DNA of 26,016 nt from DATCKG01 sp036562385 (GTDB taxonomy: Bacteria > Bacillota > Sulfobacillia > Symbiobacteriales > Symbiobacteriaceae): NCBI GenBank assembly GCA_036562385.1, contig DATCKG010000096.1:1-26016 (forward strand). The letters run 5' to 3'. This document shows, in pieces, positions 15,818-22,538 of this stretch. Made by a program: the position numbers and the translations under genes. The notes beneath the pieces were generated by a model that saw only the letters and a list, made by a program, of their open reading frames with translations, was not told where the DNA came from and made no database searches. Position 1 is the first letter of the stretch; every line of letters begins with the position of its first letter.

Positions 15818-15849
15818 AAAGCGACCACCCGGTGGTGGGTGGTCGCTTT
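15818..15849. terminator. Shared terminator between convergent ctpA and cobA
   Basis: AAAGCGACCACCC (15818-15830), loop GGTGGT, GGGTGGTCGCTTT: a perfect 13-bp stem that starts with AAA and ends with TTT, so it could work in both directions. It lies 66 nt after the protease stop and 48 nt beyond the cobA stop. Confidence 0.8.
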
Positions 15850-15897
15850 CGCGTCTTGGCTGGCCAGACTGCCGGGTGTTTGGGCGGTACGGCACGG

Positions 15898-16701
15898 CTA
15901 CCGGCCGCCCTCCGCCCCGAGGGCTGCACTGTTCGGCGGCGCCGGGGCGCACGCCACAGGCTGCCCCAACTGCTGGGCCAGGGCCACCACCTCGCCCACC
16001 ACGATGACCGCCGGGGGACGGGCGCCGGCCCTTTCGGCTTCCGCGGCGATGGTGGCCAGGGTGCCGGTGATGACCCGCTGCTGGGGCAAAGTTCCCTGCT
16101 CCACCAGGGCAGCGGGGGTCTCCGGCGGCCGGCCCGCGGCGATGAGCCGCTCGGCGATCTCGGCCAGGTGACCGACGCCCATGAGGATCACCAGGGTGCC
16201 TCCCACCCGGGCGGCGGCCTCCCAGTCGATGCCGGAAAGGCTGTCCAAAGCGGCCTCCGCATGGCCGGTGAGGATGGTGACGCCGCTGGAGAGGCCGCGG
16301 TGGGTGACGGGGATGCCCGCGGCCGCGGGAACGGCCACGGCGGAGGTGACGCCGGGCACCACCTCAAAGGGAATGCCGGCGGCGGCCAGGGCCAGCGCCT
16401 CCTCGCCGCCCCGGCCAAAGACGAAGGGGTCGCCGCCCTTGAGGCGACAGACGATCTGGCCCTGGCGGGCGAGACGAACCAGCATCCGATTGATCTGCTC
16501 CTGGGTCACCAGGTGGCTGCCAGGGGCCTTGCCGGCGTAGAGAAGCGCAGCCCCCGGACGGGCGTGGCGGAGCAGGGCGGGGGAGATCAGGCGGTCGTAG
16601 ATGATCACGTCGGCGCGGCGGATGGCTTCCAGCCCCCGGAGGGTGATCAGGTCCGGGGCCCCGGGTCCGGCGCCGACCAGGTAGACCATTCCCTTGGGCA
16701 T
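15898..16701 (-). CDS. cobA: Uroporphyrinogen-III C-methyltransferase (SUMT)
   Basis: 267 residues. Motifs in order are VYLVGAGPGAPDLITLRG (SAM-binding loop), ADVIIYDRLIS, VCRLKGGDPFVFGRGGEEA, PGVTSAVAVPAAAGIPVTHRG and ILMGVGHL, all diagnostic of SUMT. It transfers two methyl groups from S-adenosylmethionine to uroporphyrinogen III to make precorrin-2, the branch point to siroheme and cobalamin. The next upstream gene oxidises precorrin-2 and the first gene of the operon encodes a siroheme enzyme, so siroheme is the likely product. AAGGAG lies upstream of ATG 16701, inside the previous gene; the two coding regions overlap by 55 nt, and the VYLVGAGPG core cannot be moved out of that overlap. 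No HemD domain is fused. Confidence 0.95.
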   Translation of the reverse strand: MPKGMVYLVGAGPGAPDLITLRGLEAIRRADVIIYDRLISPALLRHARPGAALLYAGKAPGSHLVTQEQINRMLVRLARQGQIVCRLKGGDPFVFGRGGEEALALAAAGIPFEVVPGVTSAVAVPAAAGIPVTHRGLSSGVTILTGHAEAALDSLSGIDWEAAARVGGTLVILMGVGHLAEIAERLIAAGRPPETPAALVEQGTLPQQRVITGTLATIAAEAERAGARPPAVIVVGEVVALAQQLGQPVACAPAPPNSAALGAEGGR

Positions 16702-17342
16702 GGGACATCGTACTCCTTCAGAATTGCACTCAGTTCAGCGTACATCCCGTCGCGGTCGCCGGCCTGGAGCCGCTCCAGGGCCCGGGACCGCACCAGGCGG
16801 CTGAAGAGGGTCGCTCGCCGGCTGCGGTCGGGTACGCTGGCCTTGACCACGGGACGAAGGGCTCCCAGCACGTCCAGGAACTCGCCCACCTCAGAGCCCA
16901 GCCGGGCGGAAAGCTGCTCCCGGAGCCAGGAGGCCAGGGCCGGCGACTTGCCGTCAGTGGTAATGGCGACGGTGAGGCTCCCCTGGCGCAGGACGGCGGG
17001 CAGGATGAAGTCGCACCGGTGGGGCTGGTCCACGACGTTGAGCAGAACGCCCAGGCGGCGGGCGTCTTCCACCAGCGCCCGGTGGGTCTCCTCGTCCTCG
17101 GCGCAGCCGAAGGCGAGGGCGACGCCCTGCAGGTCTTCCGCCCGGTAGCGGCGGCGGGAAAGCGTCAGCCGGTCCGGTTCCGCCAGGCCGTCAAACTCCG
17201 GCAGGAAGGTGGGGCTTATCGCATGGACCCGGGCGCCAGCTTCCAGGAGGCCACGGGTCTTGGCGAGGGCCTCATGGCCGCCGCCCACCACCAGGCAGCG
17301 CCGGCCGGTGAGATCCAGGGCGATGGGGTAGTAGCGGGCCAT
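16647..17342 (-). CDS. Precorrin-2 dehydrogenase / sirohydrochlorin ferrochelatase-type protein
   Basis: 231 residues, matching the N-terminal (CysG-B/Met8/SirC) part of siroheme synthase. The NAD-binding loop is VVGGGHEALAKTRGLLEAGARV; then NVVDQPHRCDFILPAVLRQG with the family Asp, and VAITTDGKSPALASWLREQL, all typical. It oxidises precorrin-2 to sirohydrochlorin with NAD and may also insert iron. The C-terminal 80 residues are the helical dimerisation region, ending in an extra tail (PREWSTWSAPDPGPRT) encoded in the overlap with cobA. ATG overlaps the TGA of the reductase gene by one base (TGATG), indicating coupled translation. The usual alanine-rich GxVAxRK loop is altered to GHEALAK. Confidence 0.93.
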   Translation of the reverse strand: MARYYPIALDLTGRRCLVVGGGHEALAKTRGLLEAGARVHAISPTFLPEFDGLAEPDRLTLSRRRYRAEDLQGVALAFGCAEDEETHRALVEDARRLGVLLNVVDQPHRCDFILPAVLRQGSLTVAITTDGKSPALASWLREQLSARLGSEVGEFLDVLGALRPVVKASVPDRSRRATLFSRLVRSRALERLQAGDRDGMYAELSAILKEYDVPCPREWSTWSAPDPGPRT

Positions 17343-19015
17343 CAGTCCGCCACCCCGGCTTCGGTCCGGTCACCGGAGGGCTGGGGAAGCCGCTCGCCGG
17401 CCAGGATGGCTTTCAACTCCTCGGCCGTGTGCCGGCGGACGTAGTCCTGGAAGACCTCGCCCTCCTGCCGCTCTGCCAGGTACGCCCGCAGGACCCGCTC
17501 CACGGCATCGGCCACCTCGGTGGCCGGGACCCGGAAGGGAATGCGGCGGGCGATGTCGGCACGACCGGCCACGCCGCCGCCCAGGAAGAACTCGTACCCG
17601 TCGACGGTCTCCTCGCCCTGCTTGATGCGCACCCCCTGCAGGCCGATGTCGGCGATCCAGTGCTGGCCGCAGGAGTTGGGGCAGCCGTTGACGTGGATCT
17701 TGACCTGGCCCCCGAATCCGGGCAGCCGCCGCTCCAGTTCGGCGGTGAGCTGCTCGCTGAACTGCTTGGTTTCGGTGAGGGCCAGCTTGCAGTACTGGGA
17801 GCCGGTGCAGGCCACGATGCCCCGGCGGAAGGGGCTGGGCTCCAGGGGAAGCTGCACTGCTTCCGCGGCCTTCCGGAAGGCCTCCAGCCGGTCCTCCCGG
17901 ATGTTGGGGATCACCAGGTTCTGTCCGATGGTGTGGCGGATGCTGCCGTCGCCGAACTCCTCGGCCAGGTCCGCCAGCAGCCGGTACTGCCAGGGGGTGA
18001 GCCGGCCGCCGGTGACGCAGAACCCGGCGTAGTAGAGCCCCTTCTGCTTCTGGGGATGGATGCCCACATGGTCCCGGTGGACGTGGCAGGGCGGCTGATG
18101 GGGAACGCCGGGCTCCAGCCGGTAGCCCAGGCGGGCCTCGATCTCCTCCAGGAACCGCTTTTCATCCCACCCATGGTCCAGGAACAGGAACTTCATGCGG
18201 GCCTTGGCCCGGTTTGCCCGCAGGCCCTCGGCATCCCGGAAGATAGAGACCACCGCCTGCACCACCGCCGGGACCTGGTGGGGATGGATGAAGGCGTCCA
18301 GCAGCCGGGCCAGGTGGGGCCGGGAGGCCAGGCCGCCGCCTACCCGCAGGGCAAAGCCCACCTCGGTGCGGCGGCCGCGGCGGCGGGTGACCACGGTGAG
18401 ACCGATGTCGTTGATCTCCGGATAGGTGCACCAGGAGGGGCAGCCCGTCACGGTGATCTTGAACTTCCGGGGCAGGTCGGAGAAGGCGGGGTTGCCGTTG
18501 AGCATCCGGTCCAGCTCCCGGACCAGCCCGGAGGTGTCGTACAGCTCGCCCGGCTCCAGCCCGGCCAGCGGGCAGGTGGTGACGTTGCGGACCAGGTCGC
18601 CGCAGGCGCCCTGGGAGGTGAGGCCGATCTCCCACAGGGTGCGGAAGATGGCGGGTACGTCCTCAATGCGGACGTAGTGAAGCTGCACGTTCTGGCGGTC
18701 GGTCAGGTCCAGGGTCCCCCGGGCGTACTGCTCGGAGAGGTCGGCGATGCGGCGGACCTGGTGGGCTCGGAGCTGGCCGCCTGGAATCCGGATCCGGAGG
18801 AGGAAGTAGGGCACCTGGCTGCCCCGGGCGCCCTGGCCGTCCCCCTGGGTATAGAGGCCCCAGGCCCGGAAGCGGACTTCCAGATCGTCCTTGTCGATGG
18901 CGTCAAAGCCCAGTTTGGCGTACCGCTCGATATCCGGCAGGATGGCCAGGGGGTTCTTTTCCCGCTTGATTCGGTTGACCCGCTCGGCGGGGGTCTCCAC
19001 ACGGGACTGACTCAT
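17342..19015 (-). CDS. Siroheme [4Fe-4S] sulfite (or nitrite) reductase, ferredoxin type
   Basis: 557 residues from ATG 19015, preceded by AAAGGGGAG; longer in-frame extension to 19051 runs through the ribosome site. Two ferrodoxin-like half domains (PYFLLRIRIPGGQL, GSIRHTIGQNLVIPNI) alternate with two core domains. Cluster and siroheme ligands are complete: CTGSQYC (Cys403, Cys409) and CPNSC (Cys445, Cys449). The enzyme reduces sulfite to sulfide or nitrite to ammonia with six electrons. Sequence alone does not settle which. The surrounding siroheme genes, sulfonate importer and two sulfonate monooxygenases, which release sulfite, and the shared leader element favour sulfite. First gene of a three-gene operon with its own promoter and leader. 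Confidence 0.92.
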   Translation of the reverse strand: MSQSRVETPAERVNRIKREKNPLAILPDIERYAKLGFDAIDKDDLEVRFRAWGLYTQGDGQGARGSQVPYFLLRIRIPGGQLRAHQVRRIADLSEQYARGTLDLTDRQNVQLHYVRIEDVPAIFRTLWEIGLTSQGACGDLVRNVTTCPLAGLEPGELYDTSGLVRELDRMLNGNPAFSDLPRKFKITVTGCPSWCTYPEINDIGLTVVTRRRGRRTEVGFALRVGGGLASRPHLARLLDAFIHPHQVPAVVQAVVSIFRDAEGLRANRAKARMKFLFLDHGWDEKRFLEEIEARLGYRLEPGVPHQPPCHVHRDHVGIHPQKQKGLYYAGFCVTGGRLTPWQYRLLADLAEEFGDGSIRHTIGQNLVIPNIREDRLEAFRKAAEAVQLPLEPSPFRRGIVACTGSQYCKLALTETKQFSEQLTAELERRLPGFGGQVKIHVNGCPNSCGQHWIADIGLQGVRIKQGEETVDGYEFFLGGGVAGRADIARRIPFRVPATEVADAVERVLRAYLAERQEGEVFQDYVRRHTAEELKAILAGERLPQPSGDRTEAGVAD

Positions 19016-19046
19016 CGGTGTCGCTCCCCTTTCCATGCAGGCCCGA

Positions 19047-19107
19047 CCCAAGAAAGCACAAGGAGGCCTGTGCGCTGCGGCACAGGCCTCCAGTGGTCTG
19101 GTCGGCC
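19047..19107 (-). promoter_or_regulatory. Attenuator-like leader of the reductase operon (shared sulfur element, copy 1)
   Basis: Read on the minus strand: GGCC-GA-CCAG-ACCA-CTGG-A-GGCC (19107 to 19085) forms a hairpin with a GA opposite A internal loop. The overlapping second hairpin GGAGGCCTGTGC / GCACAGGCCTCC (19091 to 19062) is a perfect 12-bp stem with a 6-nt loop, followed by TTGTGCTTTCTT. The two cannot form together because the GGAGGCC arm is used in both. The switch lies between the predicted start (about 19136) and the reductase ATG, 32 nt downstream of the T-rich tail. See the two related leaders at 22236-22293 and 22452-22508. Confidence 0.62.
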
Positions 19108-19142
19108 ATACCCACGTAATCCGATATGTTTAATTAGCATAC

Positions 19143-19171
19143 AAGATACCAACGGTTTTCCCGACCGTCAA
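19143..19171 (-). promoter_or_regulatory. Promoter of the reductase-siroheme operon
   Basis: On the minus strand TTGACG (19171-19166), 17 bp, TATCTT (19148-19143). Start near 19136, leaving a leader of about 120 nt. CAAAGT just upstream of the -35 resembles the box seen at the DUF2292 and ssuD promoters, with a shorter spacer. Confidence 0.55.
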
Positions 19172-19208
19172 GCACTTTGCGGCTCTTCTGCAAAAAGCGG
19201 ATAAAATA

Positions 19209-19250
19209 CACAAAGTCCGATTGACATTTCGGGAATGTCCTTGCTATCAT
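19209..19250 (+). promoter_or_regulatory. Promoter of the DUF2292 gene with shared upstream box
   Basis: TTGACA (19221-19226), 18 bp, TATCAT (19245-19250), a strong sigma-A-like promoter with start near 19257. Positions 19209-19227, CACAAAGTCCGATTGACAT, match CACAAATTCCGCTTGACAT of the ssuD promoter (22386-22404) at 17 of 19 bases, which extends well beyond the -35 hexamer and may be a shared regulator site. Confidence 0.7.
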
Positions 19251-19311
19251 CCCAACGACGACCACTGGATACCGAATGACGGAAGAGACGGGGGCAAGGG
19301 GGGACCATCCG

Positions 19312-19491
19312 ATGCCTGGAACGGTGGAGACTCCGCCGGCGGCCCGGCAGAAGGGGCTCACCGCGGAGGAGAGGCAGGTGCTGCAGTCGGTCTTGACTGC
19401 CATCCGGCGGATTCGCCACGGATATGTGCAGATCGTGCTTCACGAAGGCCGGGTGGTGCAGATCGACCGTCTCGAGAAAGAGCGGCTGTAG
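19312..19491 (+). CDS. DUF2292 (YezD-type) small protein
   Basis: 59 residues from ATG 19312, chosen because AAGGGGGGA precedes it; an in-frame ATG at 19276 lies only about 19 nt after the predicted transcription start and has no ribosome site. The C-terminal block VLTAIRRIRHGYVQIVLHEGRVVQIDRLEKERL fits DUF2292: a helix, then a two- or three-stranded hairpin ending in VVQIDRxEKxRL. No enzymatic residues are evident. I recall the family often beside sulfur-assimilation genes; its molecular role is not known to me. Here it sits between the reductase operon and ssuCBA with its own promoter and terminator, and its promoter shares a box with ssuD, which supports a role in sulfur metabolism. Confidence 0.88.
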   Translation: MPGTVETPPAARQKGLTAEERQVLQSVLTAIRRIRHGYVQIVLHEGRVVQIDRLEKERL

Positions 19492-19501
19492 TCGGGGGAC
19501 G

Positions 19502-19545
19502 GGCAGGGGCCGGCTCCGGGTTCGGAGCCGGCCCCTGCCGTCTTT
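19502..19545. terminator. Strong terminator between DUF2292 gene and ssuA
   Basis: A perfect 17-bp stem, GGCAGGGGCCGGCTCCG (19502-19518) with its complement at 19523-19539, 4-nt loop, then GTCTTT. It begins 10 nt after the small gene and ends 15 nt from the stop of the convergent ssuA, so it probably serves both sides. Confidence 0.85.
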
Positions 19546-19554
19546 GCCGGCCGG

Positions 19555-20562
19555 TCAGCCTGCCACATCCGCGGCGAACCGGGGATCCACCAGGTCCGTG
19601 ATGGGGAACCGGTCCCGGATCACCTTGGTTTCGAACAGGAAGTCCCGCACCAACTCCAGTTGGTGGATGTCGTCCGGTCGGATGCGGACATCGTAGTCAC
19701 TGTCTTTGAAAATGTGGAGGTAGACCGGCGCGGGATAGCCGACCTCCCTGGACGCGATCTCCGCGGCCTCCTCCGAATGGGCCTGGATGTACTCATGGAC
19801 GCGGCGGATCACCCGGAGGAACCGCCGGACCAGGTCCGGATGCTCCCGGACAAAGCCCGCACGGGCCACCACAAGTCCTAGTCCTGGCTTGACGCCCCTG
19901 GAATCGGGCAGGATGCGGCCCACTCCTTCGTACTCCAGCGTCCCGGCGAGCTGCTCGTTGGCGACGATGGCATCCACCGAGCCGGATTCCAGCGCCGGGC
20001 GCAGTTCGGTAAGCGGGATGTTGACCACACGGACCTGTCCGGTCAGGCCCTGCTGGTCTAATAGGCGCAGCGCGTAATGGTACTGGGCGGTGCCGACCTG
20101 CGCGGCCAGGGTTTTGCTCTTGAGATCCTGCACGGACTGAATGGGGGACTCGGCCCGCACCACCGTGGTGTAGCCGGTGCGGGTGCGGTAGCTTACCCCC
20201 ACCACCTTGACCTCCACCCCGGAGGCCCGGGCGGCCACCGGCGGCATGTCCCCCGCGTAGCCGATGTCCTGCCGGCCGGCGGAGAAGGCCTCCATGATGG
20301 GCGGTCCGGCGATAAACCTGGTGTAGACCACCTGGGTGCCGTCCTTGCCAAACTCCTCTTCAAACCAGCCCTTGGCCTGGCCGATAACCGTCACCGCGTC
20401 GTACTGATGGGCGATGCGGATGGTACGCTGGCCGCCGGAGGCGGATCCAGCGTCGGCTCCGGCAGGGTCGGGGCCCAGGGAGGCCCTGGCCCCGCCGCAG
20501 CCCGAGAGAATGGTCAGGGTCAGACCCAAGGCGATCCACCAGAGTTTTCGCTTTCGGTGCAA
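19555..20562 (-). CDS. ssuA: Sulfonate ABC transporter substrate-binding lipoprotein
   Basis: About 335 residues from TTG 20562; GGGAGGG lies 8 nt upstream, whereas a TTG at 20568 is only 2 nt from it. The N-terminus HRKRKLWWIALGLTLTILSGCGG is a lipoprotein signal with lipobox LSGC (Cys22). The mature part has IRIAHQYDAVTVIGQAKGWFEEEFGKDG, QDIGYAGDMPPVAARASG, LKSKTLAAQVGTAQYHY and SGSVDAIVANEQLAG, the pattern of SsuA/NrtA/TauA-type periplasmic-binding proteins (NMT1-like fold). It captures aliphatic sulfonates or a related anion at the cell surface for the SsuBC importer. The exact ligand (sulfonate, taurine, sulfate ester) cannot be read from sequence; the neighbouring ssuD genes favour alkanesulfonates. 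Last gene of ssuCBA, 17 nt after ssuB. Confidence 0.9.
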   Translation of the reverse strand: MHRKRKLWWIALGLTLTILSGCGGARASLGPDPAGADAGSASGGQRTIRIAHQYDAVTVIGQAKGWFEEEFGKDGTQVVYTRFIAGPPIMEAFSAGRQDIGYAGDMPPVAARASGVEVKVVGVSYRTRTGYTTVVRAESPIQSVQDLKSKTLAAQVGTAQYHYALRLLDQQGLTGQVRVVNIPLTELRPALESGSVDAIVANEQLAGTLEYEGVGRILPDSRGVKPGLGLVVARAGFVREHPDLVRRFLRVIRRVHEYIQAHSEEAAEIASREVGYPAPVYLHIFKDSDYDVRIRPDDIHQLELVRDFLFETKVIRDRFPITDLVDPRFAADVAG

Positions 20563-20579
20563 TGGCAAATCCCTCCCGC

Positions 20580-21356
20580 TCAGATGGAATAGGCAAAGGG
20601 CGGCTCTACGGCCCCGAAAAATTCCCGGTGAATGGCCCGGCGCAGCAGCAGGAAGTCGTCGGACGTGCGGTCCCGGGGCCGGGAAAGGGCGATCCGGTAC
20701 GTCTTGCGAAAGGTGGCCGGCCGGCCCGACAGGATCGCAACCCGATCGCCCAGGTAGATGGCCTCGTCGATGTCATGGGTGACGATCACCATGGTGGTGC
20801 CCTCCTCCCTCCAGATACGGATGAGCTCCTGCTGCATCTGAAAGCGGGTAAACGCATCCAGCGCCCCGAAGGGCTCGTCCAGCACCAGGATCCGGGGCCG
20901 GCTCACCAGGGCCCTGGCGATGGCCACCCGCTGGGCCATTCCGCCGGAGAGCTGGTGGGGGTAGGCGGCATGGTAATCCTGCAGGCCCACCAGGGTAAGG
21001 TAGTGCATCACCCGGTCCCGCTCGGCCCTCCGTTCCTCTTCGGACAGGGCAAAGGCCACGTTTTCGGAGACCGTCATCCAGGGGAAGAGGCGGTGGTCTT
21101 GAAAAACGATGCCCCGGTCCCGCCCCGGGCCGGTCACGGGGCGGTCGCCCACCAGGATGCGGCCCTGGTACTCGGTGTCCAGGCCCACGATGAGGCGCAG
21201 CAGGGTGCTCTTGCCGCTGCCGCTGGGGCCCACGATGCTGAGGAACTCGCCGGGCTCCACCGTGAGGTTCACCTGGTCCAGGATGCAGACCGGCCGGCCC
21301 TGGTGCCGGTGATACTTGGTGACGTGCTGCAGGGTGAGGCGGTTGTCCTGATTCAT
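20580..21356 (-). CDS. ssuB: Sulfonate ABC transporter ATP-binding protein
   Basis: 258 residues, ATG 7 nt after the ssuC stop with AGGAAGG upstream. Walker A GPSGSGKST (43-51), Q-loop GIVFQDHRLFPWMTV, signature LSGGMAQRVAIARAL, Walker B ILVLDEPFGALDAF and switch His in VIVTHDIDEAIYLGDRV are all intact. FPWMTVxENVAFAL and GALDAFTR are typical of the SsuB/TauB/NrtD group. It powers uptake through SsuC on the cytoplasmic side. Confidence 0.95.
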   Translation of the reverse strand: MNQDNRLTLQHVTKYHRHQGRPVCILDQVNLTVEPGEFLSIVGPSGSGKSTLLRLIVGLDTEYQGRILVGDRPVTGPGRDRGIVFQDHRLFPWMTVSENVAFALSEEERRAERDRVMHYLTLVGLQDYHAAYPHQLSGGMAQRVAIARALVSRPRILVLDEPFGALDAFTRFQMQQELIRIWREEGTTMVIVTHDIDEAIYLGDRVAILSGRPATFRKTYRIALSRPRDRTSDDFLLLRRAIHREFFGAVEPPFAYSI

Positions 21357-21363
21357 GGCATTG

Positions 21364-22188
21364 TCACCTTCCTTCCGCCAGATGGGGATTCCAGCGGAGC
21401 AGATGCCGCTCCACCGACCGGATGGCCCCGTCGAGCAGGTTGCCGGTGATGCCGATGGTGAGCAGTCCCGTGAACATCACGTCCACCTGGGTAAGCTCCC
21501 GGGCGTAGGCGATCAGAAAGCCGATGCCCTGGTCTGCCCCCAGCAGTTCCGCCGCAATGACGCTGGTCCAGGCGATGCCCATCCCCAGGCGAATGCCCGT
21601 AAGCAGCGACGGCATGGCCGCGGGGAAGATCACCCGCCTCAGCAGGGTGATCTGGTCCTTCTCCAGGACCCGGGCCACCTCCAGCAGCCGGTGGTCGGTG
21701 CTGCGGATCCCGTGGACGAGGTTGAGGAGCACCGGCCAGAAGGTGCCGATGGCAATCAGGGTGATCTTGGAGCTTTCGCCGATGCCCAGCCAGAGGATCA
21801 GCAGCGGCACCCAGGCGACCACGGGAATGGGCCGCAGGATGCCCAGTAGCACGCTGCTGGCACGGTGGGCGGTCCGGGACAGGCCGATGAGGGTGCCCAG
21901 CAGTACGGCGGAGAGGGCGCCCGCCAGGAACCCGGAGCCAACCCGCATGAGGCTCACCCCGAGGTGGCGAAGCAGTTCACCGGTGGTCAGCAGTTCCAGG
22001 AAGGTGGTTGAGATGATGCTGGGCGAGGGCAGAATGGTGGGCCGGACCAGGCCGCTGCGAACCGCCAGCTCCCAGGCGGTCACCACCAGCGCGGGACTGA
22101 GCCAGGTGAGCAGCAGGCCGGCCAGATCGTCCCTCCAGCGGATCCGCACCCGGGGCGGCGCTACTACTGCCCGGTTCTCTTGCGTCAC
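21364..22188 (-). CDS. ssuC: Sulfonate ABC transporter permease
   Basis: About 274 residues from GTG 22188, preceded by GGAGGAGGGG with 8-nt spacing. The open frame continues upstream to 22335, but that part covers the leader and terminator hairpin and is not coding. Six or so membrane helices; LPSPSIISTTFLELL near the N-terminus and the EAA loop LEVARVLEKDQITLLRRVIFPAAMPSLLTGIRLGMGIAWTSVIAAEL are diagnostic of SsuC/TauC permeases. First gene of the importer operon ssuCBA, an order different from E. coli ssuEADCB. Transcribed divergently from ssuD with 350 bp between the start codons. Confidence 0.94.
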   Translation of the reverse strand: MTQENRAVVAPPRVRIRWRDDLAGLLLTWLSPALVVTAWELAVRSGLVRPTILPSPSIISTTFLELLTTGELLRHLGVSLMRVGSGFLAGALSAVLLGTLIGLSRTAHRASSVLLGILRPIPVVAWVPLLILWLGIGESSKITLIAIGTFWPVLLNLVHGIRSTDHRLLEVARVLEKDQITLLRRVIFPAAMPSLLTGIRLGMGIAWTSVIAAELLGADQGIGFLIAYARELTQVDVMFTGLLTIGITGNLLDGAIRSVERHLLRWNPHLAEGR

Positions 22189-22235
22189 GGTTGCATCCCC
22201 TCCTCCGACACCGGCCGGCTCTCGCCTCACGGAAT

Positions 22236-22293
22236 GAAAAAGCCAGGGCTCCTCCGGATGGAGGGATCCCTGGCTTCCAGTTGACTGGTCAGC
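22236..22293 (-). promoter_or_regulatory. Attenuator leader of ssuCBA (shared sulfur element, copy 2)
   Basis: Minus strand: GCT-GA-CCAG-TCAA-CTGG-A-AGC (22293 to 22273), then the terminator hairpin AAGCCAGGG ... CCCTGGCTT (22276 to 22240) with inner GGAGG/CCTCC pairing and a TTTTTC tail. The AAGC arm is used by both hairpins, so they exclude each other. This is the most convincing intrinsic terminator of the three leaders, and it lies about 50 nt after the predicted start (22327) and 48 nt before the ssuC GTG, so it must be bypassed for the operon to be expressed. Confidence 0.7.
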
Positions 22294-22333
22294 GGGTTCC
22301 GCGGCGGCACAGAGCCGGGCGAATGATGCGGTC

Positions 22334-22363
22334 ATTTTAGCGGCGGTTGCCGGGGTTTGTCAA
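22334..22363 (-). promoter_or_regulatory. Promoter of ssuCBA
   Basis: Minus strand TTGACA (22363-22358), 18 bp, TAAAAT (22339-22334), a near-consensus sigma-A-like promoter. It is back to back with the ssuD promoter, with an AT-rich 34-bp stretch between the two -35 boxes. Confidence 0.75.
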
Positions 22364-22385
22364 TAAAAATGGCCGAAAAAAATTC

Positions 22386-22426
22386 CACAAATTCCGCTTG
22401 ACATACTTGTGATTCACCCGTAGAAT
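22386..22426 (+). promoter_or_regulatory. Promoter of ssuD genes with shared upstream box
   Basis: TTGACA (22398-22403), 17 bp, TAGAAT (22421-22426), start near 22433. The block 22386-22404 nearly repeats that of the DUF2292 promoter (17/19). Immediately before it, AAATTCCAC AAATTCCGC forms a tandem 9-mer (8/9), which could be two half-sites for a regulator. Confidence 0.72.
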
Positions 22427-22451
22427 GGCCGTACAACCGACCGGGGCAGCG

Positions 22452-22508
22452 ATGCTGACCAGACAGCTGGAGGCATGCCATGGGGCAGGCCTCCAGTTCG
22501 TTTTCCCC
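22452..22508 (+). promoter_or_regulatory. Attenuator-like leader of ssuD (shared sulfur element, copy 3)
   Basis: ATGCT-GA-CCAG-ACAG-CTGG-A-GGCAT (22452-22476) folds as a hairpin with the same GA/A internal loop as the other two copies. The overlapping second hairpin CTGGAGGC-A-TGCC / GGCA-G-GCCTCCAG (22467-22496) has 12 pairs and one mismatch, followed by TTCGTTTTCCCC. The CTGGAGGCAT strand belongs to both. Located about 20 nt after the predicted start and before the ribosome site AAGGGAGG of ssuD. Confidence 0.65.
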
Positions 22509-22538
22509 GGCACTCAAGCGCAAGGGAGGTAGAGAGCC

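Noticed and set aside
17342..19015. Assigning the reductase firmly as nitrite reductase
   Set aside because: The siroheme/[4Fe-4S] fold fits both activities; context favours sulfite, so a nitrite-specific name was not used.
19251..19311. Fourth copy of the leader element before the DUF2292 gene
   Set aside because: ACCACTGGA (part of the pattern) is present, but the pairing CCAG arm and a following terminator hairpin are absent.
22189..22335. N-terminal extension of SsuC from an upstream ATG
   Set aside because: The extension would be translated from the attenuator and terminator hairpin; the GTG at 22188 has a strong ribosome site and gives the normal SsuC length.
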